Positions 24,430 to 24,789 of a stretch of DNA of 24,789 bases are shown piece after piece. Position 1 is the stretch's first letter. The number at the start of each line of letters is the position of its first letter. A program made the translations under genes and the position numbers. Location of the stretch: the NCBI GenBank assembly GCA_947460565.1, contig CANHJJ010000004.1, forward strand, positions 1-24,789, written 5' to 3'. This DNA is from Bacteroidota bacterium (GTDB lineage Bacteria > Bacteroidota > Bacteroidia > UKL13-3). Under the pieces are notes generated by a model that was given only the letters and a program-made list of their open reading frames with translations, was not told the DNA's origin and ran no database searches.

Positions 24430-24437
24430 TAGATTTG
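24430..24437 (+). promoter_or_regulatory. -7 element (TAGATTTG) upstream of the M1 peptidase gene
   Basis: TAGATTTG fits TAnnTTTG and lies 14 bases before the ATG at 24452. No TTG is found at the expected -33 spacing, so the support is partial. Confidence 0.35.
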
Positions 24438-24451
24438 AAAATATTTTTACA

Positions 24452-24789
24452 ATGAATAAAATCAAATTAACCTTTTTAGCAGCAGTTCTCATTATAAATG
24501 TGTTAATATCTGTTGCACAACCTTTTACCAAAACTGATTATCAGCATGGCAAATTGAACCCTATGCGAACTTGTTTTGATGTGAACAGATATGAAATTAC
24601 TTTAAAAGTAAACCCAACTCAAAAATACATTTCAGGAAGCAACCAAATTTCTTTTACTGTCCTTAAAAATACAAATAAAATACAATTGGATTTATTTGCT
24701 AGTATTCAAATTGATAGCATCCTCTACCTCAATAAATCCATACCCTTCGTGAGAGTTAGCAATGCTTTCTTCATTAGTTTCAACAAAAA
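24452..24789 (+). CDS. M1-family metallo-aminopeptidase, N-terminal part (cut by window edge)
   Basis: The first 112 codons of a plus-strand gene are present. A signal peptide (MNKIKLTFLAAVLIINVLIS, cut near VAQ) sends it to the periplasm or beyond. The mature start DVNRYEITLKVNPTQKYISG (residues 43-62), then NQISFTVLKNTNKIQLDLF and IQIDSI, follows the N-terminal saddle domain of M1 aminopeptidases (DVxxYxLxLxVxPxxxxISGxxxIxF). The catalytic domain, with the expected HExxH-x18-E and GxMEN motifs, lies beyond the window, so activity cannot be checked. Bacteroidota often encode several secreted M1 peptidases used to take up peptides. Confidence 0.78.
   Translation, partial: MNKIKLTFLAAVLIINVLISVAQPFTKTDYQHGKLNPMRTCFDVNRYEITLKVNPTQKYISGSNQISFTVLKNTNKIQLDLFASIQIDSILYLNKSIPFVRVSNAFFISFNK

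Overview
The window is a low-GC chromosomal segment from a member of the Bacteroidota. The evidence is the protein families present (Bacteroidota-type FabI, 7TMR-DISM-like histidine kinase, DUF6728-like small membrane protein, NRAMP-UspA fusion, giant parallel beta-helix surface protein with a dockerin-like tail) and several matches to the Bacteroidota sigma factor -7 element TAnnTTTG. Genus cannot be fixed from the sequence. No rRNA, tRNA, CRISPR array, transposase, phage gene or plasmid gene was seen, so this looks like core or lineage-specific chromosome rather than an island.

Layout. 1-891 (minus): a GNAT acetyltransferase translationally coupled (ATGA overlap) to an OsmC-family peroxidase cut by the window edge. 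892-1577: a gene-poor gap with decayed coding traces. 1578-2540 (minus): an arginase. 2682-6070 (plus): a membrane sensor histidine kinase, then a secreted lytic transglycosylase with a LysM domain. 6071-7000 (minus): TrhO, a tRNA U34 hydroxylase, ending base-to-base against the transglycosylase. 7084-7494 (plus): an EVE-domain protein. 7789-9039 (minus): a glycosyltransferase, divergent from a DUF2721 membrane protein (9100-9501, plus). 9613-10477 (minus): a two-gene unit of a 54-residue DUF6728-like membrane protein and a YugP-type zinc metallopeptidase. 10603-13132 (plus): a manganese unit, a DtxR/MntR-type repressor and an NRAMP transporter fused to a UspA domain. 13219-14085 (plus): a secreted protein of unknown function. 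14165-23233 (minus): a 3022-residue secreted protein that fills over a third of the window. 23504-24319 (minus): FabI. 24452-end (plus): the start of an M1-type aminopeptidase.

How the parts work together. The clearest functional unit is MntR plus MntH: a metal-sensing repressor one base upstream of its probable target transporter, behind a perfect 11-bp inverted repeat next to a -7 element, which fits autoregulated Mn uptake. The other genes are mostly monocistronic housekeeping or envelope genes. Several genes have a -7 element only 4-8 bases before their ATG, implying leaderless or near-leaderless mRNAs. The most unusual object is the giant protein: three beta-helix cassettes, each opened by the same type of motif and closed by a D-[IL]-G-A motif, separated by distinct linker domains and finished by a calcium-binding dockerin-like pair with no recognisable type IX sorting domain. 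I found no strong evidence of a wholly new defence or mobile system.
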